Origin: Aeromicrobium phoceense
Lineage (GTDB): Bacteria > Actinomycetota > Actinomycetes > Propionibacteriales > Nocardioidaceae
NCBI RefSeq assembly: GCF_013868155.1
Contig: NZ_JACEOG010000001.1
Span: 682,001-746,000, forward strand
Reading direction: 5' to 3'
Length of the DNA stretch: 64,000 bases
Part shown: piece after piece, positions 18,061 through 26,343 of the stretch
Layout: each line of letters begins with the position of its first letter
Position numbering within the stretch: position 1 is the first letter of the stretch
The notes under the pieces: generated by a model
The model's database searches: none
Told to the model about the DNA's origin: nothing
What the model saw: only the letters and a program-made list of their open reading frames with translations
Program-made: the position numbers and the translations under genes

Positions 18061-18648
18061 ATGGAATACCGGCAGACCGACGGTCGGATGCAGCGCAGCG
18101 AGCGCACGCGGGCCCTCATCCTCCAGGCGCACGCCGATCTCCTGCGCGAAGGTGTCCTCAAGCCGACGGCAGCGCTGATCTCCGAGCGTGCGGGCGTCTC
18201 GCGCCGCACGCTGTGGTCGAACTTCCACGACATGGAGAGCCTGCTGGGCGCCACCGTGGACTACTGGTTCCGCCTCGACGACCAGCTAAGAACGGTGATC
18301 GACCCGGGCGCCCCGCTGGAGGATCGGATCAGCCGGTTCTGCGCCGAGCGCGAGCGGCGCCTGGTCAACATCGCGCCCGCCGCCCGCGCGGCCGTGCTGG
18401 GCGAGCCGGTCTCCCCGGCCCTGCAGGCCAGCCGGCGCGGTCACATCGGGCGAGTGCGCTCCGACATCGAGAACGCGTTCGCGACCGAGCTCGCGAAGGC
18501 CGACGACCCCACGCAGCTCGTGGACGCGATCACGGTCGCCACGAGCTGGAACGCCTGGTCACTGATGTTCGACGACCACGGCTACCCCGCCCCCCACTGC
18601 CGTGAGGTGATGGAGCGCGCCGTGCGCGCCCTGCTCGCCGCGGTGTGA
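18061..18648 (+). CDS. TetR family transcriptional regulator
   Basis: The 195-residue protein has an N-terminal TetR helix-turn-helix (RTRALILQAHADLL ... ISERAGVSRRTLWSNF, about residues 15-55) and a variable ligand-binding C-terminal domain. An in-frame GTG at 18052 could add three residues. It is transcribed away from livF, and the shared intergenic palindrome suggests that it represses the liv/fadD operon and itself, with the transported acid or its CoA ester as a plausible inducer (inference). Confidence 0.9.
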   Translation: MEYRQTDGRMQRSERTRALILQAHADLLREGVLKPTAALISERAGVSRRTLWSNFHDMESLLGATVDYWFRLDDQLRTVIDPGAPLEDRISRFCAERERRLVNIAPAARAAVLGEPVSPALQASRRGHIGRVRSDIENAFATELAKADDPTQLVDAITVATSWNAWSLMFDDHGYPAPHCREVMERAVRALLAAV

Positions 18649-18649
18649 G

Positions 18650-18667
18650 ACCGCTCGACCGAGCGGT
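18650..18667. terminator. Small hairpin between the TetR gene and ppgK
   Basis: ACCGCTC (18650-18656) and GAGCGGT (18661-18667) form a 7-bp stem with loop GACC. It fills nearly the whole 19-base gap between the two convergent stop codons. There is no T-tract, so efficiency is uncertain. Confidence 0.45.
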
Positions 18668-19417
18668 TCAGCCGCGGGCGCCGAGGGCGGCCGCGCCGAT
18701 GATCCCGGCGTTGTTGCGGTGCTCGGCCGGCACGATGGGCGTGCGCAGGTCCAGCAGCGGCAGGAACTTCTCGCTGTTCTTGCTCACGCCGCCGCCGACG
18801 ACGAAGAGGTCGGGCGACAGGATCCGCTCGAGGTGGCTGAAGTACACCTGCAGGCGGTCGGCCCAGTCCTCCCACGTGAGGTCCTCGCGCTCGCGGGCGC
18901 TCGTGGCGCACCACTTCTCCGCGTTGGGGTGACCCGCCACCTCGAGGTGGCCGAACTCGGTGTTGGGCACCAGCGTGCCGGCGTTGATGAGGGCCGAGCC
19001 GATCCCGGTGCCCAGAGTGATGACGCAGACGAGGCCGTCCTCCTCGCGGGCGGCGCCGTGGTCGTTCTCCGCCACACCGGCGGCATCGGCGTCGTTCACC
19101 ACGTGGACGCGGCGGCCGAGGACCTCGGTGAAGAGGGCGTCCACGTCGGTGTCGATCCAGGTGGGGTCGATGTTCGCCGCCGACCGGGCCACGCCGTGCT
19201 GCACGACCGCGGGGATGGCCACGCCGATCTGCGGCACGTCGGCCGCGTCGGGGAAGTTGTCGACGATCTGCTTCGCGACCTCGGCCACGGCTCGGGGAGT
19301 GGCGGGCTGGGGTGTGGGGATGCGGAACCGCTCGCCCACGAGGCTGCCCGAGTCGAGGTCGACCGGTGCCCCCTTCGTTCCCGTGCCGCCGATGTCGATG
19401 CCGAAGCCCAGAGCCAT
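18668..19417 (-). CDS. ppgK: Polyphosphate glucokinase
   Basis: The 249-residue ROK-family kinase phosphorylates glucose with polyphosphate (and usually ATP), feeding glycolysis. It begins GFGIDIGGTGTKGA, the phosphate-binding loop, and has the catalytic VVNDADAAG region and GTGIGSALI. The frame is open further upstream, but ATG at 19417 matches family N-termini and lies 7 bases after a TAGGGT -10. It is divergent from the DUF808 gene. Confidence 0.93.
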   Translation of the reverse strand: MALGFGIDIGGTGTKGAPVDLDSGSLVGERFRIPTPQPATPRAVAEVAKQIVDNFPDAADVPQIGVAIPAVVQHGVARSAANIDPTWIDTDVDALFTEVLGRRVHVVNDADAAGVAENDHGAAREEDGLVCVITLGTGIGSALINAGTLVPNTEFGHLEVAGHPNAEKWCATSAREREDLTWEDWADRLQVYFSHLERILSPDLFVVGGGVSKNSEKFLPLLDLRTPIVPAEHRNNAGIIGAAALGARG

Positions 19418-19424
19418 GACCAGA

Positions 19425-19430
19425 ACCCTA
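19425..19430 (-). promoter_or_regulatory. Leaderless -10 (TAGGGT) of ppgK
   Basis: TAGGGT on the minus strand, 7 bases before the ppgK ATG, so the transcript probably begins at the start codon. Confidence 0.5.
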
Positions 19431-19501
19431 GCCCTCGACGGGCCGTGGCGGCCGCGCACACCGGACACGACCGTCCGTTCGTGGCACTCGGTGATCGGCC
19501 G

Positions 19502-19507
19502 TACCCT
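19502..19507 (+). promoter_or_regulatory. Leaderless -10 (TACCCT) of the DUF808 gene
   Basis: TACCCT, 6 bases before the ATG at 19514, with no ribosome-binding site in between. Confidence 0.5.
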
Positions 19508-19513
19508 GAGCGC

Positions 19514-20461
19514 ATGGCTGGAGGACTTGTCGCCCTGCTCGACGACGTGGCAGCACTCGCCCGACTCGCGGCGGCATCCGTCGACGACGTCGCGGCTGCG
19601 GCCGGCAAGGCGAGCGCGAAGGCGGCCGGCGTGGTCGTCGACGATGCCGCCGTCACGCCGCGCTACGTGCACGGCGTCGACCCCAAGCGCGAGCTGAGCA
19701 TCATCGGGCGGATCGCCAAGGGCTCCCTGCGCAACAAGATGCTGTTCATCCTGCCCGGACTCCTGGTGCTGAGCGAGTTCCTGCCCTGGGTGCTCACCCC
19801 GCTGCTGATGCTCGGCGGCACCTACCTGTGCTTCGAGGGTGCCGAGAAGATCTGGCACGTCCTGAACCCGCACGAGGAGAAGAAGGAGGAGCCCAGCACC
19901 GCGCAGGGCCCCGAGGCGGAGAAGCAGGTCGTCTCCGGCGCGATCCGCACCGACTTCATCCTCTCTACCGAGATCATGGTCATCTCCCTCAACGAGGTGG
20001 CCGACGAGTCACTGATCTCGCGCGCGGTGATCCTGGCGATCGTGGCCCTGGGCATCACCGCCCTCGTCTACGGCGTGGTGGCGCTGATCGTGCGCATGGA
20101 CGACGTGGGCCTGGGCCTCGCGGGGCGCCCGTCGAAGCTGGCCCAGCGGGTGGGTCGCCTGCTGGTGGTGGCGATGCCGAAGGTGCTGTCGGCGCTGGCG
20201 ATCATCGGCATCGCGGCGATGCTCTGGGTCGGCGGGCACATCATCCTCGTGGGCACCGACGACCTCGGCTGGCACACGATCTACGGCTGGGTGCACGACC
20301 TCGAGCACTGGATCGCCGACATCATGCCCTTCGCCGACGGCGCCTTCGAGTGGGTGGCCAACACGGCCGCGTCCGCCCTGCTGGGCCTGCTGATCGGCGC
20401 CGTCGTGGTGCTCCTGGTCAACGGGGTCAAGCGGATCGTCGGCGGCCGCGCCAAGCACTGA
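19514..20461 (+). CDS. DUF808 (YedI-like) membrane protein
   Basis: The 315-residue protein begins with the family's AGGLVALLDDVAALARLAAASVD-like segment, followed by KASAKAAGVVVDD, RELSIIGRIAKGS and the hydrophobic MLFILPGLLVLSEFLPWVLTPLLML. Five or so membrane segments follow. YedI/DUF808 proteins are widespread and of unknown function. It appears to be monocistronic with its own promoter. Confidence 0.9.
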   Translation: MAGGLVALLDDVAALARLAAASVDDVAAAAGKASAKAAGVVVDDAAVTPRYVHGVDPKRELSIIGRIAKGSLRNKMLFILPGLLVLSEFLPWVLTPLLMLGGTYLCFEGAEKIWHVLNPHEEKKEEPSTAQGPEAEKQVVSGAIRTDFILSTEIMVISLNEVADESLISRAVILAIVALGITALVYGVVALIVRMDDVGLGLAGRPSKLAQRVGRLLVVAMPKVLSALAIIGIAAMLWVGGHIILVGTDDLGWHTIYGWVHDLEHWIADIMPFADGAFEWVANTAASALLGLLIGAVVVLLVNGVKRIVGGRAKH

Positions 20462-20477
20462 CCTCGCGCCGGCCGGG

Positions 20478-21098
20478 TCAGGACTCGACGGCGAGCGCGG
20501 TGGCGAAGCCGAGCATCACGGCTCCGGTGGTGCCGTCGACCGTGCGACGGAAGGCGGGTCGCACCAGTCTCGTCGCGGCGGCGTGCGCCACCTCGATGAC
20601 GACGAGCAGCACGACAGCACCCACCGCCACCAGCGTCAGCGCGTAGGCGAGGAGTGCCGGCAGGCCCTGGCCGGGCGAGACGAACTGCGGCAGCACGGCG
20701 AGGTTGAACGCCAGCACCTTCGGGTTGGTGATGTTGCAGACGAAGCCCTGGCGGAAGGCGGCACGCCGGCTGACCGTCGCCATGCCCGGGCCCACGGCCC
20801 AGGCCCCGCCGTCGCGGTGCAGCGCCGAGCGCAGCGCGGTGATGCCGAGCCAGGTCAGGTAGGCGACTCCCGCCCAGCGGATCGCCTGGAAGGCGGGCTC
20901 GGCGTGTGCGATCACGGCGCCCAGGCCCGACGCGGCGAGGATGCCCTGCGCCGCGCACGCCAGCGTGATGCCGGCCGCGGTGAACAGCCCGCGCCGCCGG
21001 CCGCCGAGCACCGAGGCGCGCAGGGTCAGGAACGTGTCCGGCCCCGGGGCGACCGCCAGCAGCGTCGCGAACAGCAGGAAGGACAGGTAGGTCGTCAC
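20478..21098 (-). CDS. LysE family exporter
   Basis: The 206-residue protein has six hydrophobic segments and the LysE/RhtB N-terminal motif LLAVAPGPDTFLTLRASVLGGRRRGL. The family exports amino acids or derivatives; the substrate cannot be told. The frame is open upstream, but GTG at 21098 lies exactly 6 bases after a TACGAT -10 and begins the normal N-terminus (TTYLSFLLFATLLAVAPGP). Confidence 0.9.
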   Translation of the reverse strand: MTTYLSFLLFATLLAVAPGPDTFLTLRASVLGGRRRGLFTAAGITLACAAQGILAASGLGAVIAHAEPAFQAIRWAGVAYLTWLGITALRSALHRDGGAWAVGPGMATVSRRAAFRQGFVCNITNPKVLAFNLAVLPQFVSPGQGLPALLAYALTLVAVGAVVLLVVIEVAHAAATRLVRPAFRRTVDGTTGAVMLGFATALAVES

Positions 21099-21104
21099 CC
21101 TCGG

Positions 21105-21110
21105 ATCGTA
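21105..21110 (-). promoter_or_regulatory. Leaderless -10 (TACGAT) of the LysE gene
   Basis: TACGAT on the minus strand, 6 bases before the GTG start at 21098. Confidence 0.5.
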
Positions 21111-21178
21111 GGGCCCCGAAACGGCGAGACGCACCGGGTCCCGAAGGATCCGGTGCGTCTCACAGGTGGTGCTGGAGC

Positions 21179-22279
21179 TCAGCGCTCCTCGGTGCCCGCG
21201 ATGAAGGCCTCGAGGCGCTCGCGGCCCTCGTCGTCGGGACGCTGCTCCGGCGGCGACTTCATCAGGTAGGACGAAGCCGAGAGCAGGGCGCCCGAGACGC
21301 CACGGTCCTTGGCGATCTTCGCCGCGCGGATGGCGTCGATGATGATGCCGGCCGAGTTCGGCGAGTCCCAGACCTCGAGCTTGTACTCCAGGTTGATGGG
21401 CGCATCGCCGAACGCGCGACCCTCGAGGCGCACGTAGGCCCACTTGCGGTCGTCGAGCCACGCCACGTAGTCCGACGGGCCGATGTGGACGTTCTTGTCG
21501 TCGACCTTGCCGGCCAGCGAGCCGTGCAGGTTCGAGGTCACGGCCTGGGTCTTGGAGACCTTCTTGGACTCCAGGCGATCACGCTCGAGCATGTTCTTGA
21601 AGTCCATGTTGCCGCCGACGTTCAGCTGGTACGTGCGGTCCAGGGCGACGCCCCGGTCCTCGAACAGCTTCGCCATGACGCGGTGCGTGATCGTGGCGCC
21701 GACCTGGCTCTTGATGTCGTCGCCGATGATCGGGACGCCGGCGTCCTCGAACTTCTTGGCCCACTCGGGATCCGACGCGATGAACACGGGCAGGGCGTTG
21801 ACGAACGCGACCTTCGCGTCGATGGCGCACTGCGCGTAGAACTTGTCGGCCTCCTCCGAGCCCACGGGCAGGTAGGAGACGAGCACGTCGGCCTGCGTGT
21901 CCTTGAGGACCTGCACGACGTCGACCGGCTCGGCATCGGACTGCTCGATGGTCTCGAGGTAGTACTTGCCCAGGCCGTCGAGCGTCGGACCACGCTGGAC
22001 CGTCACGCCGAGCGGCGGGACGTCGGTGATCTTGATGGTGTTGTTCTCGCTGGCCTGCGTGGCCTCGGCGAGGTCGAAGCCGACCTTCTTGGCGTCCACG
22101 TCGAACGCGGCGACGAACTCCACGTCGTTGACGTGGTACGGGCCGAACTTGACGTGCATGAGCCCGGGGACGTTGCCCTCGGGGTCGGCGTCCTTGTAGT
22201 ACTCGACGCCCTGGATCAGGGACGTGGCGCAGTTTCCAACGCCGACGATGGCCACGCGGACCTTGTTCTCCGAACTCAT
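21179..22279 (-). CDS. ino1: Inositol-3-phosphate synthase
   Basis: NAD-dependent conversion of glucose 6-phosphate to inositol 3-phosphate, the first step to phosphatidylinositol and mycothiol in actinobacteria. The 366-residue actinobacterial-type protein shows the NAD motif [13 protein letters not shown], the [10 protein letters not shown] loop, and the conserved [15 protein letters not shown] and [12 protein letters not shown] catalytic stretches. The start follows the PadR gene stop by 7 bases, so the two are co-transcribed. The upstream in-frame extension overlaps the PadR gene and is not coding. Confidence 0.96.
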   Translation of the reverse strand: MSSENKVRVAIVGVGNCATSLIQGVEYYKDADPEGNVPGLMHVKFGPYHVNDVEFVAAFDVDAKKVGFDLAEATQASENNTIKITDVPPLGVTVQRGPTLDGLGKYYLETIEQSDAEPVDVVQVLKDTQADVLVSYLPVGSEEADKFYAQCAIDAKVAFVNALPVFIASDPEWAKKFEDAGVPIIGDDIKSQVGATITHRVMAKLFEDRGVALDRTYQLNVGGNMDFKNMLERDRLESKKVSKTQAVTSNLHGSLAGKVDDKNVHIGPSDYVAWLDDRKWAYVRLEGRAFGDAPINLEYKLEVWDSPNSAGIIIDAIRAAKIAKDRGVSGALLSASSYLMKSPPEQRPDDEGRERLEAFIAGTEER

Positions 22280-22286
22280 GGAGACC

Positions 22287-22868
22287 TCACTTTTCCTTGT
22301 CTGTCGTACTGGTTTCTTCCTGCTCCGTGAACGCGTCGGCGCGTTCACGGTCGATCAACTCGGTCAACCAGTTGATCTCGCGCTCCACTGACTCGAGGCC
22401 GTGGCGCTGGAGCTCGCGGGTGTAGGCGTCCATGCGTTCGCGGCGGTGGGCCGCAGCCGTGCGGACGTTGTCGAGGCGCTCCTCGAGACGGGACCGGCGT
22501 CCCTCGAGGATGCGCACCCGGGTGGGGGAACTGGTGCGGGCGAACAGTGCGAACCGCACCCCGAAGTTCTCGTCGTCCCAGGCCGAGGGGCCACCGTCCT
22601 CGAGCAGGGAGGTGAAGTACTCCTTGCCCTCGGCGGTGAGCCGGTAGACGATGCGCGGGCGCTTGCCGCGCGGCGACGTCTCGGTGTCGGCGGCGATGAA
22701 CCCGCCACGGGTCAGCTGCTTGAGGCAGGGGTAGAGGGTGCCGTAGGACAGCAGCCGCGTCCAGCCGAGCAGGCCGTTGACGTGCTTGCGCAGCTCGTAC
22801 CCGTGCATCGGGGAGTCGGCGAGCAGTCCGAGTACGGCCAGCTCCAGTGCTGCTCCACGTCGTGCCAT
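22287..22868 (-). CDS. PadR family transcriptional regulator
   Basis: The 193-residue protein has an N-terminal PadR winged helix ([23 protein letters not shown] ... [19 protein letters not shown]) and a C-terminal helical Vir_act_alpha_C-type region. It is the first gene of an operon with ino1, an arrangement I know from other actinobacteria, and probably regulates inositol synthesis. The start is supported by GGGGAGG. A short palindrome at 22916-22928 is a candidate autoregulatory operator. Confidence 0.92.
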   Translation of the reverse strand: MARRGAALELAVLGLLADSPMHGYELRKHVNGLLGWTRLLSYGTLYPCLKQLTRGGFIAADTETSPRGKRPRIVYRLTAEGKEYFTSLLEDGGPSAWDDENFGVRFALFARTSSPTRVRILEGRRSRLEERLDNVRTAAAHRRERMDAYTRELQRHGLESVEREINWLTELIDRERADAFTEQEETSTTDKEK

Positions 22869-22915
22869 CGTCGCCTCCCCCCACCGTGACTTCCGTTCGA
22901 TGCCACGAACGGCTA

Positions 22916-22928
22916 TATCGGTACGATA
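22916..22928. promoter_or_regulatory. Palindrome upstream of PadR-ino1
   Basis: TATCGGTACGATA is a 5-3-5 palindrome 48 bases before the PadR start, within an AT-richer stretch (GGCTATATCGGTACGATACATC). It could be the PadR operator or part of the promoter. Confidence 0.5.
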
Positions 22929-23034
22929 CATCGAGTCAGCGGAAAATCGAGACCCCGACCCCGCCGGTCATGGGTTTCTCAGGAACTTCCGTCAGACTGT
23001 TGCGTTGGTACTCGTCGTCCGGAAGGAACGATTC

Positions 23035-25227
23035 GTGGCGAAAACTCGCACGAAGAACAAGCAGGGCCGCCTCTCGAGGTTCGCCCGCGGCATCGGTGGG
23101 AACGGCTCGTGGCCCGTCCGCGTGCTGCGGTGGATGCTCTTCCTCGCCGTCCTGGGCTTCATCGCCGGGGCGCTGTTGTTCGCGATCCTCTACGCGACCG
23201 TGAAGATCCCCGACCCCAACGCGGACTTCCAGACCGAGACCACGAACGTCTACTACTCCGACGGCAAGACCAAGCTCGGCAGCTTCGCCACGCAGAACCG
23301 CGAGAGCCTCGAGTACGAGGAGATCCCCGAGGTCATGCGCGACGCCGTCGTGGCCGCCGAGGACCGCACGTTCTGGGAGAACCGCGGCATCGACGTCCGC
23401 GGCATCGTCCGCGCCGCCCGCAACAACGCGACGAGCGGCCAGATCACCGGCGGCGGCTCGACCATCACGCAGCAGTACGTCAAGATCCTCTACCTGAACC
23501 AGGACCGCTCCTACACGCGCAAGGCGAAGGAGGCGATCCTCTCGGTCAAGATCCACAACCAGCTGACGAAGTCCGAGATCCTCGAGGGCTACCTCAACAC
23601 GATCTACTACGGCAACGGCTCCTACGGCGTCGAGGTGGCCTCGCGCACGTACTTCGGCAAGCCCGCCGCCAAGCTCAACGTCGGCCAGGCCGCCTTCCTG
23701 GCCACCGTGATCAACAACCCCTCGTACTTCGACCCCTACGCCGAGGGCGCGAAGGACCGCGTCCTGCCGCGCTACAACTACGTGCTCGACGGCATGGTCA
23801 AGCAGGGCTCCATCACGGCCGAGCAGGCCGCCGCCCACAAGGGCAAGTTCCCCAAGTTCAAGAAGCAGCGCGCCAACCAGCGCTTCGAGGGCCCGAAGGG
23901 TCACGTGCTGGACCTGGTCCGCAAGCAGATGGCGGCCGAGGGCTTCCTCGACTCCGAGATCGAGGGTGGCGGCCTGCGCGTCGTCACCACGATCGACAAG
24001 GACAAGCAGGCCGACGCGGTCGACGCCGTCAAGGAGGTGCGGCCGGAGGGCCTCGACGAGCTGAACACGGCGCTCGTCTCGGTGGAGCCCGGCACGGGCG
24101 CGGTCCGCTCGATGTACGGCGGTCCCGACTACCTCAAGAACCAGCTGAACTGGGCCACGCTCGGCACGCAGCCGGGCTCGACGTTCAAGGTCTTCGCGGT
24201 CATCGCGGCGCTCGAGAACGGCTACAGCCTCCAGACGAGCCTCAACGGCAACGCGCCCCTGAGGATCGGTGACGCCGAGATCCAGAACCAGGGCGACTCC
24301 GGAGGCCGGTCCTACGGACGGATCAACCTCGAGCGCGCGACCGAGTTCTCGGTCAACACCGCGTTCGTCGACCTCACCGACCAGATGAAGGACGGCGAGG
24401 AGAAGATCATCGAGGCGGCCGGCGAGGCCGGCCTGCCCGAGTCCACGCTCGAGCGGATCGATCCGGTCATCGGCGTCTCGCTCGGCTACGCCCCCGTGGC
24501 GCCGATCGACATGGCCAACGCCTACGCCACGATCGCGGCCGAGGGCAAGCGCGCCGACTGGTACGTCATCGAGCGCGTGAACGACCGCAACGGCGCCCGC
24601 GTGTTCAAGCACAACGTCGCCACGACGCAGGCCATCGACGAGGACGTCGCGGCCGACACGCTGGCCGCGATGCAGACCGTCGTGCGCAGCGGATCGGGCC
24701 GGCAGGCCGCCACCTTCTGCCCCACCGCGGGCAAGACGGGCACGGCCACCGCCACCGACGGCGACGGCGACAACGAGCGCGTCTCGTCCTCGTGGTTCGT
24801 GGGCGCCACCCCGAAGCTGGCCACGGCGGTCATGTACAACCGCGGCAAGGGCAACGAGGAGCTCGAGGGCTACCTCAACCCGTTCTTCGGTGGCACCTAC
24901 CCGGCGCAGACCTTCGGCGCGTTCATGAACAGCGCGCTCGAGGGCTCCGAGTGCGGCTCCTTCCCGCCGCGCGCGAACATCAAGGCCGACAAGGGCACGG
25001 CCATCTCCAACCCGGTGCCGAAGAAGGAGCCGGAGAAGAAGAAGACCGAGCCCACGAAGCGGCCGACCCAGCCGGCTCCGAAGCCGACGACGCCCGCGCC
25101 GACCACGCCGGCTCCGACGACGCCGGCTCCCACGACCCCGCCCCCGTCGTCCGAGCCGCCGCCGACCGTCCCCACGCCCGGGGGCGGCGGGGGCGCCGGC
25201 GGCGGCGGTGGAGGCGGACGGGACTGA
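23035..25227 (+). CDS. Bifunctional class A penicillin-binding protein
   Basis: The 730-residue enzyme polymerises and cross-links peptidoglycan. It has a basic cytoplasmic N-terminus, one membrane anchor (about 31-54), a GT51 glycosyltransferase domain with catalytic EDRTFWENRG (about 109) and GGSTITQQ, then a transpeptidase domain with PGSTFK (Ser382, Lys385), SVN (Ser439) and KTG (Lys567). The tail is low-complexity: lysine/proline, three TTPAP repeats and a poly-glycine end. GTG at 23035 is supported by GGAAGGA and the basic N-terminus; the open frame further upstream is not coding. PonA-type protein. Confidence 0.94.
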   Translation: MAKTRTKNKQGRLSRFARGIGGNGSWPVRVLRWMLFLAVLGFIAGALLFAILYATVKIPDPNADFQTETTNVYYSDGKTKLGSFATQNRESLEYEEIPEVMRDAVVAAEDRTFWENRGIDVRGIVRAARNNATSGQITGGGSTITQQYVKILYLNQDRSYTRKAKEAILSVKIHNQLTKSEILEGYLNTIYYGNGSYGVEVASRTYFGKPAAKLNVGQAAFLATVINNPSYFDPYAEGAKDRVLPRYNYVLDGMVKQGSITAEQAAAHKGKFPKFKKQRANQRFEGPKGHVLDLVRKQMAAEGFLDSEIEGGGLRVVTTIDKDKQADAVDAVKEVRPEGLDELNTALVSVEPGTGAVRSMYGGPDYLKNQLNWATLGTQPGSTFKVFAVIAALENGYSLQTSLNGNAPLRIGDAEIQNQGDSGGRSYGRINLERATEFSVNTAFVDLTDQMKDGEEKIIEAAGEAGLPESTLERIDPVIGVSLGYAPVAPIDMANAYATIAAEGKRADWYVIERVNDRNGARVFKHNVATTQAIDEDVAADTLAAMQTVVRSGSGRQAATFCPTAGKTGTATATDGDGDNERVSSSWFVGATPKLATAVMYNRGKGNEELEGYLNPFFGGTYPAQTFGAFMNSALEGSECGSFPPRANIKADKGTAISNPVPKKEPEKKKTEPTKRPTQPAPKPTTPAPTTPAPTTPAPTTPPPSSEPPPTVPTPGGGGGAGGGGGGGRD
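25087..25131 (+). repeat. Three 15-bp repeats coding TTPAP
   Basis: Three consecutive 15-base units (ACGACGCCCGCGCCG and two variants) encode a Thr/Pro/Ala spacer in the C-terminal tail of the penicillin-binding protein. Likely a flexible wall-spanning tail and prone to copy-number change. Confidence 0.7.
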
Positions 25228-25239
25228 GTCCCGCTCGGC

Positions 25240-26274
25240 TCAGGCCTCGCGGATCGTGTCGAAGCTGGCGATCGTGTAGCGCACCTGGGCCGGCACGGTG
25301 TCGCCCACGGCCGGGACGGTCGCGCCCTCGGGCAGCAGCACCATGCTGGCCTGCATGTGGGGCGGCTCGACGAACCAGCGCAGCTTCCCGTCGATCGTGA
25401 ACGGCGACAGGGCCAGGCCCGCGGCGGCCAGACCGCCCTTGGCCGCGGCCTTGCTGCGACCGGCGACGCCGGTCACCGCCCGCGGAGCCTCGAGCCCGAT
25501 GCCGTGGCTCGTGCCGCCGGCGATCACCAGCACGTGGCCGGCGCGGGGGACGCGTCCCTGGCGGTAGCCGATCCGCTCGCCTCGCTGGATGGTGTGCACG
25601 TCCATCACGGTGGCGCGGACGCTGAACGCGTCGAGCCGTCCGAGCCACAGGCTCGTGCCCACGCGCGGTCGAATGGTCAGCTGCGGTCGCTCGGTGCGCA
25701 GCTGCTCGAGCTGGGGACCGGTCAGGTGGGAGCAGAACACCGTGGTCGTCTCCAGCGCTGAGGTCGCCAGGACCGCGCACCACATCCGGGCCTCGTCGAG
25801 GTTCCCACCGGTCATCGGCAGGTGCATCGCAAAGCCCTCCACCACGAGTCCAGCCTCCGCGATGGCGCGGGCGGCCTCGGTGAGGCGGTGCCGGTCGAAG
25901 CCGTGGCGCGCCATGGAGGTCTCGATCTCGACCAGGACGCGGGCGCCGGGCAGCTGGGCGGCGAGCGCCGGGATGTCCTCGAGGCGTCCGAGCGTGTGCA
26001 CCACGCGCGCATCGGCGACGCGGCGGGAGAAGGGGCGCCACGGCGTCAGCACCTGCACGTCGCCGGTGAAGGCGCCGAGCAGCTCGTCGGCCTCCTCGTA
26101 GGTGCCGGCGGCGATGGTCTCGAGTCCCAGCGCGCCGGCCTCGCGGGCGAGCCGCTGGCGGCCGAGCCCGTAGCCGTTCCCCTTGATCACCGGGACCAGG
26201 CCCGGCAGCGCGGCGTGGGTCGTGGCCAGGTGGGCACGCCAGTCGGCGGCACGGATCTCGAGGTCGAACGACAT
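25240..26274 (-). CDS. Alanine-racemase-like PLP protein
   Basis: The 344-residue protein has the alanine racemase N-terminal barrel motif VPVIKGNGYGLG with PLP lysine Lys31 (normally KANAYGHG), the mid-barrel EIETSMARHGF and a C-terminal region with GERIGYRQ, whose Tyr could be the second catalytic base. It is shorter and more divergent than housekeeping Alr. It follows the FemX-like gene by 69 bases, so a role in supplying or altering an amino acid for the peptidoglycan bridge is plausible (inference). It could instead be a non-racemase PLP protein. Confidence 0.82.
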   Translation of the reverse strand: MSFDLEIRAADWRAHLATTHAALPGLVPVIKGNGYGLGRQRLAREAGALGLETIAAGTYEEADELLGAFTGDVQVLTPWRPFSRRVADARVVHTLGRLEDIPALAAQLPGARVLVEIETSMARHGFDRHRLTEAARAIAEAGLVVEGFAMHLPMTGGNLDEARMWCAVLATSALETTTVFCSHLTGPQLEQLRTERPQLTIRPRVGTSLWLGRLDAFSVRATVMDVHTIQRGERIGYRQGRVPRAGHVLVIAGGTSHGIGLEAPRAVTGVAGRSKAAAKGGLAAAGLALSPFTIDGKLRWFVEPPHMQASMVLLPEGATVPAVGDTVPAQVRYTIASFDTIREA

Positions 26275-26343
26275 GGCCCCATCATTCCCGACCTGACCCG
26301 AGCAACCGCCGTCGGCCGGGTCCCGGTCGGTTGGCGGCGACGG

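Noticed and set aside
14416-18605. Plus-strand ORFs of 635 and 783 codons opposite fadD, livG and livF
   Set aside because: Composition is repetitive (Asp/Val/His/Gly-rich) and the opposite strand encodes clear enzymes and ATPases with intact motifs.
20459-20482. CTGACC/GGTCAG inverted repeat between DUF808 and LysE genes
   Set aside because: Only 6 bp with a 12-base loop and no T-tract; not distinguishable from chance.
22936-24612. 558-codon minus-strand ORF opposite the penicillin-binding protein gene
   Set aside because: Antisense shadow; the plus strand has all catalytic motifs of a class A PBP.
25075-25227. Pro/Thr and glycine codon repeats as a possible CRISPR or mobile repeat
   Set aside because: They are in-frame, low-complexity coding repeats of the PBP tail with no spacers.
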